Below the pieces are notes generated by a model that was not told the origin of the DNA, did not search any database, and worked only from the letters and a program-made list of their open reading frames with translations. A program made the position numbers and the translations under genes. Below, in pieces: positions 1 through 8,725 of a DNA stretch of 9,006 nt. Numbering within the stretch: position 1 is the first letter of the stretch; the number at the start of each line of letters is the position of its first letter. Source of the stretch: an uncultured Oscillospiraceae bacterium (lineage in GTDB: Bacteria; Bacillota; Clostridia; Oscillospirales; Acutalibacteraceae); assembly GCA_900552985.1 (NCBI GenBank), contig USBP01000039.1, positions 1 to 9,006 of the forward strand. The letters run 5' to 3'.

Positions 1-1558
1 CCACCGGCTGGCGCTTGATGTAACCAAGCGTCGTCATGGTGAAAACGCAGGTTTCCTCTGGGATAAGGTCTTCAATATCCACTTCCCCGCTGACATTGGC
101 AATCTCTGTGCGGCGGTCATCGCCATACTTATCCCGCAGAACCAGCGCCTCTTCCTTGACAATCTCCAAAACACGGGTTTCAGAGGCGAGTATCGCTGTA
201 TATTCGGCAATCTTCTCTTTTAGCTGCGCCATTTCCTCTTCAATTTTATGGCGCTCCAGGCCGGTCAACTGGCCAAGCCGCATCTGCACAATTGCCTGCG
301 CCTGCGCTTCATCCAGGCCAAAGCGCTCCATCAACCGCTCGCGGCCCTCCGGCTGATCCTTGGAGGAACGCAGAATCTCAATGACCTCATCAATAAAATC
401 CAGCGCGATGAGCAGGCCCTCTAAAATATGCGCGCGCTCCTGCGCCTTGCGCAGATCATAACGTGTGCGGCGGACAATGACCTCACACTGAAAATCGATA
501 TAATTTTGCAGCACTTCCTTCAGCGTGAGGATACGCGGCTCCCCATTGACGAGGGCCAGCATAATCACGCCAAAGGTGGTCTGCATCTGTGTGTAGCTAT
601 ACAGCTGATTGAGCACCACCTGGGGGTTTGCATCCCGCTTGAGGTCGATGACCATATGCATGCCCTCGCGGGAGGTATAATCGTTGATATCAGAAATGCC
701 CTCAATCCGCTTTTCCTTGACAAGATCCGCGATACTTTCAATCAAACGCGCCTTATTGACCTGATACGGCAACTCGGAAACAACAATTGAAAAACGCCCA
801 TTTTTTGACTCCTGAATTTCTGCCCGGGCGCGAACGACAATTTTACCACGGCCCGTCCCATAAGCGGCGCGGATGCCGGAACGGCCCATAATGATGCCTG
901 CGGTTGGGAAATCCGGGCCCTTGATATGCTCCATCAATTCGTCCAGGCCGGCATCCGGATGATCGATCAGGCAGCACATGCCGTCAATCACTTCCCGCAT
1001 GTTGTGCGGCGGGATATTCGTAGCCATACCGACTGCAATGCCTGTGGAGCCATTGACCAAAAGGTTTGGAAAACGGGAGGGAAGCACCGTCGGCTCCCTT
1101 TTATTATCATCATAATTCGGCATGAAATCGACGGTTTCTTTTTCGATATCCGTCAGCATGGACATGGCAATTTTACTCATGCGGGATTCTGTATAACGAT
1201 AAGCCGCCGGCGGGTCGCCATCCACAGAGCCGAAGTTCCCGTGGCCGTCAATAAGCATATAGCGCATGGAAAAAGACTGCGCAAGCCGAACCATTGCATC
1301 ATAGACGGACATATCCCCATGCGGGTGATAATCGCCCAGCACGGCGCCGACCGTCGCCGCGCATTTATGGTAGGGCTTATCAGGCGTCAGGTTCCGCTCA
1401 TACATCGTATAGAGGATCCTGCGGTGCACAGGCTTCAGCCCATCCCGGACATCGGGCAACGCGCGCGAAACAATGACGGACATCGAATAATCCAAAAAGG
1501 ATTTTCGCATTTCCTTATTCAGGTCAACGTTTACAATTTTTTGGTCTTCATAATTCAT
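1..1558 (-). CDS. gyrA: DNA gyrase subunit A (N-terminal 519 residues, truncated by window edge)
   Basis: GyrA is the DNA-cleaving and rejoining subunit of the A2B2 gyrase that introduces negative supercoils using ATP. The reading frame starts [17 protein letters not shown] at ATG 1558 and stays open to base 1. Visible motifs: the N-terminal arm and [24 protein letters not shown] (residues about 24-47); the helix-turn-helix quinolone region with HPHGD (78-82), Met83, Ser84 and Asp87; and the catalytic Arg121-Tyr122 in YRYTESRM. The tower and coiled-coil gate with the [11 protein letters not shown] region follow. The visible part ends in TLGYIKR at the beginning of the C-terminal beta-pinwheel. 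About 300 residues of a usual 800-850 lie outside the window. The start has AAAGGA (1568-1573) 9 nt upstream and lies 130 bp after gyrB, with no convincing terminator or promoter between them, so co-transcription with gyrB is likely. Met83 is unusual (see findings). Confidence 0.98.
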   Translation of the reverse strand, partial: MNYEDQKIVNVDLNKEMRKSFLDYSMSVIVSRALPDVRDGLKPVHRRILYTMYERNLTPDKPYHKCAATVGAVLGDYHPHGDMSVYDAMVRLAQSFSMRYMLIDGHGNFGSVDGDPPAAYRYTESRMSKIAMSMLTDIEKETVDFMPNYDDNKREPTVLPSRFPNLLVNGSTGIAVGMATNIPPHNMREVIDGMCCLIDHPDAGLDELMEHIKGPDFPTAGIIMGRSGIRAAYGTGRGKIVVRARAEIQESKNGRFSIVVSELPYQVNKARLIESIADLVKEKRIEGISDINDYTSREGMHMVIDLKRDANPQVVLNQLYSYTQMQTTFGVIMLALVNGEPRILTLKEVLQNYIDFQCEVIVRRTRYDLRKAQERAHILEGLLIALDFIDEVIEILRSSKDQPEGRERLMERFGLDEAQAQAIVQMRLGQLTGLERHKIEEEMAQLKEKIAEYTAILASETRVLEIVKEEALVLRDKYGDDRRTEIANVSGEVDIEDLIPEETCVFTMTTLGYIKRQPV

Positions 1559-1688
1559 GTGAGTCCATCCTTTATGATAGAGCCGCAGTAGCCGCGTTTT
1601 GTTGCAGCAAATCAAGGGCTCGATCTAATTTCTGAAAAACCGGATCCCATCGTATTAAAACGGCGTGTGAGCAACTGATAAGCGCTTT

Positions 1689-4032
<2,344 letters not shown>

Positions 4033-4040
4033 GCAAATAG

Positions 4041-4048
4041 CCCCTTTT
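4041..4048 (-). promoter_or_regulatory. Ribosome binding site that decides the remB start
   Basis: AAAAGGGG on the minus strand ends 8 nt before the TTG at 4030-4032. It lies inside the short recF-remB gap and supports the TTG start with the family-standard N-terminus over the distal TTG at 4053. Confidence 0.6.
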
Positions 4049-4056
4049 ATCAAAAT

Positions 4057-5151
4057 TTAAGCCGTCTCCTCCAGATGCCCCCGGCATAAGGAAAAGGTTT
4101 TCCCTCCGCATAGACGAAGAAGGGAGGAGGGCTCACAACAGGTGATAAACACCTGCCAGCCGTCAATATGATTGAGAATATAATCCTGACGGCCCGCATC
4201 CAGCTCGCTCATCACATCATCCAAAAGCGCCACCGGCTGTTCGCCTGTGATTTCATGGATTAAGGCTGCCTCGCTGAGCTTCATAGACAACGCACAGGAG
4301 CGCTGCTGCCCCTGCGACCCATATATCCTGGCTGGAAGCTCATCCACCAGAATCAGCAGATCATCCCGATGCGGGCCAATAGAGGTGCTGCCGCTTTTCA
4401 AATCCTCCGGCCTATGCTTTTTCAGCGCTTCAGAAAGCTCCTGCGCCAGTTGAGACGCTGTTTTCCCTTCCAATTTAGAATCATAGGAAAGTGTCAACGA
4501 CTCTCTGCCACGGGATAAGCCATGGTAAAAAACAGCTGCCCTCTCCCGCATGCGCGCTACATAGCAGCGCCTTTGATAAATCATTTGCGCGCCTAAAACG
4601 GCAAGCTTATCATCCCAGATATCCAGCGTATCCAACAGTTCTGCATGATAGGGAATATCCTTCAGCAGCGTATTCCGCTGGGCCAGCGCCCGGTTATATT
4701 GGCTCAGGATAGCGGCATAACGGGGTTTTAGCTGGCTTAGCGCCAGGTCCAGAAAACGCCTGCGCTGCGCCGGCCCTTCCTTGACGAGCGAGAGATGCAC
4801 CGGTGAAAAAACCACCGCACGAAATTCCCCCATCAATTTGGAAGGGGAAGGGAGCGCAACGCCATTTAAAACGGCTTTTCGTTTCTCTTCCAAAAACAGG
4901 GAGGCTGTTTGCTCCCGCCCCGCCGCATAAAAATCCAAATCCAGACGAGCCGCTTCCTCCTGTAGGGAAATCAGCTCCGCATCCTTTGCCCCTCGGAAAC
5001 TCCTGCATCCCGTAAACATCCAGATGCTCTCCAACAAATTGGTTTTCCCCTGTGCGTTTTCTCCATAAATAATATTTACGCCATCCTGTGGGAAAATTTC
5101 AATCTCATCAAGGTTTCTGTAATGAGCTGCGGAAAGCCTGGTTACGTTCAT
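4057..5151 (-). CDS. recF: DNA replication and repair protein RecF
   Basis: RecF is an SMC/ABC-type ATPase that works with RecO and RecR to load RecA at single-strand gaps and to protect or restart stalled forks. The protein has 364 residues, normal for the family. Visible motifs: the N-terminal LSAAHYRNLDEIEI strand; Walker A GENAQGKT (30-37); the ABC signature SQGQQRS (279-285); Walker B ALLDDV (308-313); and the D-loop SELD (315-318). The middle region (about 130-220) is the helical arm, with LSLVKEGPAQRRRFLD at its start. The start ATG overlaps the yaaA stop in an ATGA arrangement, so translational coupling to yaaA is likely. GAGG (5162-5165) inside yaaA is a plausible ribosome site 10 nt upstream. 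Gene position between yaaA and remB is standard for Firmicutes. Confidence 0.98.
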   Translation of the reverse strand: MNVTRLSAAHYRNLDEIEIFPQDGVNIIYGENAQGKTNLLESIWMFTGCRSFRGAKDAELISLQEEAARLDLDFYAAGREQTASLFLEEKRKAVLNGVALPSPSKLMGEFRAVVFSPVHLSLVKEGPAQRRRFLDLALSQLKPRYAAILSQYNRALAQRNTLLKDIPYHAELLDTLDIWDDKLAVLGAQMIYQRRCYVARMRERAAVFYHGLSRGRESLTLSYDSKLEGKTASQLAQELSEALKKHRPEDLKSGSTSIGPHRDDLLILVDELPARIYGSQGQQRSCALSMKLSEAALIHEITGEQPVALLDDVMSELDAGRQDYILNHIDGWQVFITCCEPSSLLRLCGGKTFSLCRGHLEETA

Positions 5152-5405
5152 GCCGAAATTACCTCATATTGTCTTCCCTGATAGGAAGCTACGTCCCCCG
5201 GGCGCAGCTTTTTCCCTCTCATAAAGCATACTTCGCCATTGACGGACACTTCGCCGTTTTGAATCACCAGCTTGGCGTGGCCGCCGGTCTGCACAGCATC
5301 AGCCAGCTTTAACAATGCGTCAAGGCGGATAAATTCAGTGGAAATACGCACTTTTTCAGGCGGGGCCGATTCCCCCTTTTTCACAACCCTGACCTTCACT
5401 TTCAT
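5148..5405 (-). CDS. yaaA: S4-domain RNA-binding protein YaaA
   Basis: This is an 85-residue protein of the S4-domain family encoded between dnaN and recF in Firmicutes (B. subtilis yaaA, also called rlbA). The S4 fold spans about residues 26-75, with RLDALLKLADAV, the GEVSVNGE turn (51-58) and RGKKLRPGD (63-71), typical of small RNA-binding S4 proteins. A ribosome-associated role has been suggested for the family, but the exact RNA target is not clear, and nothing here settles it. It starts 23 bp after the dnaN stop, with GGAG about 11 nt before the ATG, and its TGA overlaps the recF ATG. Both facts point to one operon with dnaN and recF. Confidence 0.9.
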   Translation of the reverse strand: MKVKVRVVKKGESAPPEKVRISTEFIRLDALLKLADAVQTGGHAKLVIQNGEVSVNGEVCFMRGKKLRPGDVASYQGRQYEVISA

Positions 5406-5428
5406 AGAATCAAACGCTCCGTTCTTTT

Positions 5429-6538
5429 TTAACCCTCATTTTTTAAACGAACTGGCAAAACAAGAAATAAAAAGCTTTCTCCCTCCGGCGGCAGAATGAG
5501 AATCGGGGAAACCGCACCGTTGAGCTCAATCCGCACCTCGTCGGTGTCAACCACCTTGAGCGCTTCGAGCATAAAGCGGTTATTAAAGCCGATTTCCACG
5601 CGGTTACCCTCTACTGCGGCATCAATTTTATCGTTTGCCCTGCCCAGCGAGGTAATGCTAGAAATACGGATGGTATTCTCATCAAATACGCAGCGGACAG
5701 GGCTTTTCAGCCGGTCCGTTATCAGCAGGGAGGTGCGCTCAATACTGTCGATAAACAGCTTGGTGTTTACGCGCACATGAGTGGCATTGTGAGCAGGAAT
5801 CGCACTTTTATAATCCAGAAAGTCCCCATCCAGCAGGCGGGAAATGATATGGTATCCTCCGGCCTCAAAGACGATATGGCGTTTGCCCACCCCCATAGAT
5901 ACGGTGCTTTCCCCATCCCCAAGCAGCTTCGTCACTTCCGAAAGCGTCTTGGAGGGCACTACAAAAGAAATATCTGTGCCTGTGTAATCAATCTGCTCGG
6001 TACGCACGGCCAAACGGACGCCGTCCACTGCAATCAGGCGGATCACCCCGTTTTCCACCTCGAACTTAACGCCCTTATGAACCTCCTTGCTGTCATTCAC
6101 TGCAACGGCAAAGATCGTCTGACGAATCATATTTTTCAGGAGCTCTTCAGCAACAACAACAGGATATCCACCTGTGACAGAAGGAAGCTCCGGGTATTCA
6201 TCCGCAGCAATCCCAATCAGGCTGTATTCTGCTTCCCCACTGTGAATCACCGTCATTTGACGCTCATCCGACTCAATCGAAACGCTCTCTCCCGGCAGCC
6301 TGCGCAAAATATCGCAAAGAAGCCGCGCATTTAAAATGATGCTCCCTTCCTGCTCTACACGCGCCTCTATGGAGGTGGTGATCCCGACCTCCAGATCATA
6401 TCCTGTCAACATAAGCTCGTTATTGTCCGCCTTCATCAAAATGCCTTCAATTGCCGGAATAGATGCCTTCGTGGAAACAGCCCTCTGCACATTGGAGCAT
6501 GCTTCCGCCAGTGCGATCACATCACAAATTACTTTCAT
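5429..6538 (-). CDS. dnaN: DNA polymerase III beta subunit (sliding clamp)
   Basis: DnaN forms the dimeric ring that tethers replicative polymerase, ligase, mismatch-repair and other partners to DNA. The protein has 369 residues, normal length, and begins MKVICDVIALAEACSNVQRAV. It contains the typical three repeated clamp domains (roughly 1-120, 125-250 and 250-369). Family marks include LTGYDLEVGI, the LLCDILRRLP segment of domain I, the inter-domain DEYPELP segment and the C-terminal LPVRL, followed here by KNEG. The C-terminal end forms part of the partner-binding pocket in known clamps. The start ATG has AGGAGG (6546-6551) 7 nt upstream, an excellent ribosome site. The gene follows dnaA across a 310-bp spacer and is followed by yaaA after 23 bp. 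Confidence 0.98.
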   Translation of the reverse strand: MKVICDVIALAEACSNVQRAVSTKASIPAIEGILMKADNNELMLTGYDLEVGITTSIEARVEQEGSIILNARLLCDILRRLPGESVSIESDERQMTVIHSGEAEYSLIGIAADEYPELPSVTGGYPVVVAEELLKNMIRQTIFAVAVNDSKEVHKGVKFEVENGVIRLIAVDGVRLAVRTEQIDYTGTDISFVVPSKTLSEVTKLLGDGESTVSMGVGKRHIVFEAGGYHIISRLLDGDFLDYKSAIPAHNATHVRVNTKLFIDSIERTSLLITDRLKSPVRCVFDENTIRISSITSLGRANDKIDAAVEGNRVEIGFNNRFMLEALKVVDTDEVRIELNGAVSPILILPPEGESFLFLVLPVRLKNEG

Positions 6539-6603
6539 ACAGGTTCCTCCTCATCCTGTGATTCCTGAAAAATCCCTGCTGTCTGTCTGGAAAAGGGAAA
6601 GAT

Positions 6604-6655
6604 ATCTTTTATTATAAATAGTATTAGTCATAGGGCCGGTGGAAATAGTGGAAAA
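6604..6655 (-). other. Candidate basal unwinding module: two DnaA boxes, GC spacer, DnaA-trios, AT-rich tract
   Basis: Read on the minus strand (dnaA toward dnaN), two adjacent boxes TTTTCCACT (6647-6655) and ATTTCCACC (6638-6646) are followed by a GC-rich stretch (6633-6639). Then come in-register trinucleotides CTA, TGA, CTA, ATA, CTA, TTT, ATA, ATA (6610-6633) and the AT-rich AAAGAT. In B. subtilis, DnaA-trios (3'-GAT-5' repeats, CTA on the other strand) next to a DnaA box and GC spacer guide a DnaA filament onto one strand to open the duplex. The order and orientation here are the same. The functional assignment is inference by analogy. Confidence 0.65.
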
Positions 6656-6812
6656 ACGGCAGGAAGCCTCTTCCAATATTCATTTTTCCGGCATATGAAG
6701 GTGGGGAAAAGATTGGGACTGATGTTTATAAAACACGAACATTCTTTCAACTCTTCACACCCGTGTGGAAAATCAAAAGTGGAATGTGAAGAAATCAGTG
6801 GAAAAATATTCC

Positions 6813-6827
6813 GCGCTTATCAAGCGC
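6813..6827 (-). terminator. Small inverted repeat just after dnaA, possible weak terminator
   Basis: A perfect 6-bp inverted repeat (GCGCTT, 3-base centre, AAGCGC) lies 21 bp beyond the dnaA stop. On the dnaA transcript it is followed by GGAATATTTTT, so it could act as a weak intrinsic terminator or 3'-end stabiliser. The three-base loop and the delayed T run make this uncertain. It could also be part of the origin, as it sits just before the first DnaA-like box. Confidence 0.35.
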
Positions 6828-6848
6828 AAGTCAATGTATCTTTATCTT

Positions 6849-8147
6849 TTATTGATCCTGAATATTTTTAATGGTGTCCGAAATCGTCGCTTTCAGGGAA
6901 GGATTTTTTTCCATTTCCTTTTCGATTTTTCCTAATGTGTAGAGCACGGTGGAGTGATCCCTTCCGCCGAACTCATCCCCTATGGCCTTCATGGGCAGGC
7001 CAGTGACCTCCCGCACAATATACATCGCCGCCTGGCGGGCTTTTGAAGTGGCGGAATCTCTTTTATTGGAACGGATATCCTCCTCTGTCACTCCATATGT
7101 TCTTGCGACCTCTTGGATAATTTTTTCTACCGTGACGGGAACAGGCTGGCTGTCGCTGAGGATATCCTTAATTGCGCGCTGTGCGAGCATCAATGTCGGC
7201 GGATGGCCCTCGATGGAATGATAGGCTTTCATCCGTTTGACGGCTCCCTCCAGCTGGCGGATATTGGTTTTCAGCTTTTGCGCAATATATTCAGTGACAT
7301 CGTCCGGCAGATCAATGCTGAGCAATTGTGCCTTGCGCTTGACGATGGCAATACGCGTCTCCAAATCCGGCGGTTGGATATCGGCAAGCAGGCCCCATTC
7401 AAACCGGGTGCGCAGCCGCTCTTCCAGGGTGAGGATTTCTTTCGGAGGCCGGTCAGAGGTTAAGACGATTTGCTTCCCGGCCTGGGAAAGGTTTTCAAAG
7501 GTATGGAAGAATTCCTCCTGCGTCTGTATTTTGCCGGAGATAAACTGCACGTCGTCCACCAGGAGGGCGTCAACGCTGCGGTATTTATTATGGAATTCAA
7601 TCATCTTTTTTTCCGCTATAGAAGTGATTAGCTCGTTTGTAAAATCCTCTCCTCTGACATAAAGAATATCCGCCTCTGGATTGGAACGGCGGATTTCATA
7701 GCAAATGGCGTTGAGCAGATGCGTTTTGCCCAGGCCGGAGTTTCCATAAATAAAAAGAGGGTTATAGGCGCCGCCGGGATTGGCGGCGACTGCCTGGGCC
7801 GCAGCGTGCGCGAATTTATTGGAGGAACCCACAATAAAGGTCTCAAAGGTATATTCATATTCTTCACTTTTTGTTTTTTCTGGCTCGGGCTCCTTCAAAT
7901 CGTCTGATATGACGATTTCCACGCGGATCGGAAAGCCGAGCGCCTGCTCAAACGCTTCGCATAGCAAATCGTTAAATTTCACAGCAACGATTTCTTTTTT
8001 AAAGGTATCCTCAATGGAGAGCAGGGCGGTATTCTCATCCATATGAACAAGCGTTAACGGTGCAATCCATACATTAAAAGCGACTTCTGTGATTTGTGTT
8101 TTGCAATATTCCTGTACCGATTTCCAAATTTCCATAAGGGAATTCAT
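6849..8147 (-). CDS. dnaA: Chromosomal replication initiator protein DnaA
   Basis: DnaA is the AAA+ initiator that binds DnaA boxes, forms an ATP-dependent filament, melts the origin and recruits helicase. It also regulates transcription. The 432-residue protein shows domain I (about 1-80, with MEIWKSVQEY), and a short acidic linker rich in E, K and P (about 83-100). The AAA+ core has Walker A GNSGLGKT (135-142), Walker B LLVDDVQF (195-202), sensor 1 LTSDRPP (229-235), the box VII region EERLRTRFEWGL (242-253) and NIRQLEGAVKR (295-305). The DNA-binding domain IV has GLPMKAIGDEFGGRDHSTVL (383-402). Start choice: ATG 8145-8147 has AGAGGAG (8157-8163) 9 nt upstream. An upstream in-frame ATG at 8181-8183 would add 12 residues but has no Shine-Dalgarno. 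A sigma-A promoter lies about 110 bp upstream. Confidence 0.98.
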   Translation of the reverse strand: MNSLMEIWKSVQEYCKTQITEVAFNVWIAPLTLVHMDENTALLSIEDTFKKEIVAVKFNDLLCEAFEQALGFPIRVEIVISDDLKEPEPEKTKSEEYEYTFETFIVGSSNKFAHAAAQAVAANPGGAYNPLFIYGNSGLGKTHLLNAICYEIRRSNPEADILYVRGEDFTNELITSIAEKKMIEFHNKYRSVDALLVDDVQFISGKIQTQEEFFHTFENLSQAGKQIVLTSDRPPKEILTLEERLRTRFEWGLLADIQPPDLETRIAIVKRKAQLLSIDLPDDVTEYIAQKLKTNIRQLEGAVKRMKAYHSIEGHPPTLMLAQRAIKDILSDSQPVPVTVEKIIQEVARTYGVTEEDIRSNKRDSATSKARQAAMYIVREVTGLPMKAIGDEFGGRDHSTVLYTLGKIEKEMEKNPSLKATISDTIKNIQDQ

Positions 8148-8258
8148 AATTGACCGCTCCTCTGTTTTTACGGCAGTTTGCATATGGGCCAGAAAGGGTG
8201 CAGGTGAAGGAAAGAAAAGGCCGTTTTTCCATGCTGCTATTCCTGCTCAATCTATTTT

Positions 8259-8287
8259 ATTCTATCATAAAACGGATGAATTTTCAA
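8259..8287 (-). promoter_or_regulatory. Sigma-A-type promoter for dnaA
   Basis: On the minus strand, TTGAAA (8282-8287) and TAGAAT (8259-8264) are separated by exactly 17 bp, each matching the consensus at five of six positions. Transcription would start near 8252, giving a dnaA leader of about 105 nt that contains the AGAGGAG ribosome site. Confidence 0.75.
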
Positions 8288-8304
8288 CATCCTTTCCTGG
8301 GCAA

Positions 8305-8313
8305 TGTGGAAAA
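8305..8313. promoter_or_regulatory. DnaA-box-like site between divergent promoters
   Basis: TGTGGAAAA is identical to the site at 6764-6772 in the dnaA-dnaN spacer and differs from the classical box TGTGGATAA at one base. It lies 17 bp upstream of the dnaA -35 element and 37 bp before the rpmH -35 element. This is a sensible place for DnaA autoregulation or for an upstream oriC box, which is inference. Confidence 0.55.
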
Positions 8314-8350
8314 GAAAGCGCGCTCCAGCAAGGTTTTTCTGAAAAAAACA

Positions 8351-8380
8351 TTGACAGGAAGAGAAAGGATGATATATAAT
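8351..8380 (+). promoter_or_regulatory. Consensus sigma-A promoter for rpmH-rnpA
   Basis: A perfect TTGACA (8351-8356) and a perfect TATAAT (8375-8380) are separated by 18 bp. An overlapping TATATA (8373-8378) would give 16 bp. Transcription should begin near 8387, leaving a leader of about 108 nt before rpmH. This is the strongest promoter in the window, fitting a ribosomal protein gene. Confidence 0.88.
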
Positions 8381-8449
8381 GAGTCTCTGCAAGGTTGCTT
8401 AAAACGGGCTGTATGTCATTCCCCAACGGCTCATGTTGCGCCGGCAGAT

Positions 8450-8476
8450 GGGAATGCTCAATATTCCCTGTGGAAT
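8450..8476 (+). other. Alternative small hairpins in the rpmH leader
   Basis: GGGAAT (8450-8455) can pair with ATTCCC (8463-8468) around a 7-nt loop. ATTCC (8463-8467) can instead pair with GGAAT (8472-8476) around CTGT. The two pairings exclude each other and lie directly before the GGAGG at 8477-8481. Stems are only 5-6 bp, so a regulatory role is speculative. Confidence 0.3.
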
Positions 8477-8494
8477 GGAGGTTCAGAAGATCGT

Positions 8495-8629
8495 ATGAAG
8501 AGGACGTATCAGCCGAAAAAACGGCATAGGAAGATGGAGCACGGCTTCCGTAAACGTATGGCGAGCAGAAACGGCCGGAAGGTGCTTGCCCGCCGCAGGG
8601 CAAAGGGCAGAAAGCAGCTGACCTATTGA
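8495..8629 (+). CDS. rpmH: 50S ribosomal protein L34
   Basis: L34 is a small, very basic large-subunit protein that contacts 23S rRNA. All 44 residues are recognisable: the N-terminus [20 protein letters not shown], then [20 protein letters not shown] and the C-terminal QLTY. The length is exactly typical. GGAGG (8477-8481) sits 13 nt before the ATG, longer than ideal, with AGAAGA nearer to the start. The frame remains open far upstream, but family length and sequence fix this start. It is read away from dnaA from the consensus promoter at 8351-8380, and is followed after 96 bp by rnpA, as in most bacteria. Confidence 0.97.
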   Translation: MKRTYQPKKRHRKMEHGFRKRMASRNGRKVLARRRAKGRKQLTY

Positions 8630-8653
8630 TTCCCCCCGCAGAGTTCTTTTGTT

Positions 8654-8690
8654 TGTGCTGCTGCTTGAGGCAAAAGCAGCGGCACATTTT
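8654..8690 (+). terminator. Hairpin plus short T run between rpmH and rnpA (possible attenuator)
   Basis: Bases 8654-8666 pair with 8674-8686, a 13-bp stem with one G-T wobble and a 7-nt GAGGCAA loop, followed directly by TTTT (8687-8690). This has the form of an intrinsic terminator with a short T tract. As rnpA has no obvious promoter of its own after it, partial termination that lowers RnpA relative to L34, or an RNA-processing or stabilising hairpin, is more likely than full termination. Confidence 0.6.
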
Positions 8691-8725
8691 CTGCATGGGC
8701 TATTTGCAATAGCGAAGGGATTGTT

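Larger units (their letters stand above)
6539..6848. other. oriC: Putative chromosomal replication origin (oriC), dnaA-dnaN spacer
   Basis: This 310-bp non-coding spacer holds a cluster of co-oriented DnaA-box-like 9-mers. On the plus strand these are AGTGGAAAA (6797-6805), AGTGGAATG (6778-6786), TGTGGAAAA (6764-6772), the weaker TGGGGAAAA (6702-6710), AGTGGAAAA (6647-6655) and GGTGGAAAT (6638-6646). The last two abut each other and are followed by a GC-rich patch, TAG-type trinucleotides and an AT-rich tract. The best match differs from the classical TGTGGATAA at one base. Short inverted repeats occur at 6662-6674 (GGAAG/CTTCC), 6756-6767 (CACAC/GTGTG) and 6813-6827. Location between dnaA and dnaN matches the unwinding part of B. 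subtilis oriC. That this is the active origin is inferred. Confidence 0.75.
8148..8494. other. Divergent dnaA / rpmH regulatory region
   Basis: The 347 bp between the two start codons contains no supported gene. It holds the dnaA promoter and leader (minus), the rpmH promoter and leader (plus), and 63 bp between the two -35 elements with one good DnaA-box-like 9-mer. A second, poorer 9-mer TGTGGAATG (8469-8477) overlaps the rpmH ribosome site area. In B. subtilis, DnaA-box clusters upstream of dnaA form the other half of a bipartite oriC. Only one or two box-like sites are visible here, so a bipartite origin is possible but not shown. Confidence 0.6.

Noticed and set aside
926..1591. Long plus-strand open frame of 221 codons opposite gyrA.
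   Set aside because: It is the antisense shadow of gyrA, whose protein is unmistakable. It has no ribosome site or family features.
1676..1687. GCGCTTATCA near the gyrB stop shared with the inverted repeat at 6813-6822.
   Set aside because: A single 10-base match within 9 kb is compatible with chance, and only the origin copy forms the full inverted repeat.
1559..1688. Search for a gyrA promoter or gyrB terminator in the 130-bp gap.
   Set aside because: A TTTAAT and a TATCAT are present, but neither has a suitable -35, and no stem with a T run is visible.
6611..6616. TATAAT on the minus strand as a possible dnaN -10 element.
   Set aside because: No acceptable -35 hexamer lies 16-18 bp upstream (that position is the GC-rich patch), and the sequence is better explained as the AT-rich origin tract.
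6792..6836. TTGACT followed by AATATT at 18 bp on the minus strand as a dnaN promoter.
   Set aside because: The -10 match is only four of six, and the spacer is occupied by the inverted repeat at 6813-6827.
8150..8494. In-frame upstream extension of rpmH by over 100 codons.
   Set aside because: The extension crosses the dnaA leader and both promoters. L34 is always about 44-46 residues and begins MKRTYQP or similar.
8265..8696. Minus-strand open frame of 143 codons across the dnaA-rpmH region.
   Set aside because: It runs antisense through rpmH and both promoters, has no recognisable family, and has a Cys/Ser-rich low-quality composition typical of shadow frames.
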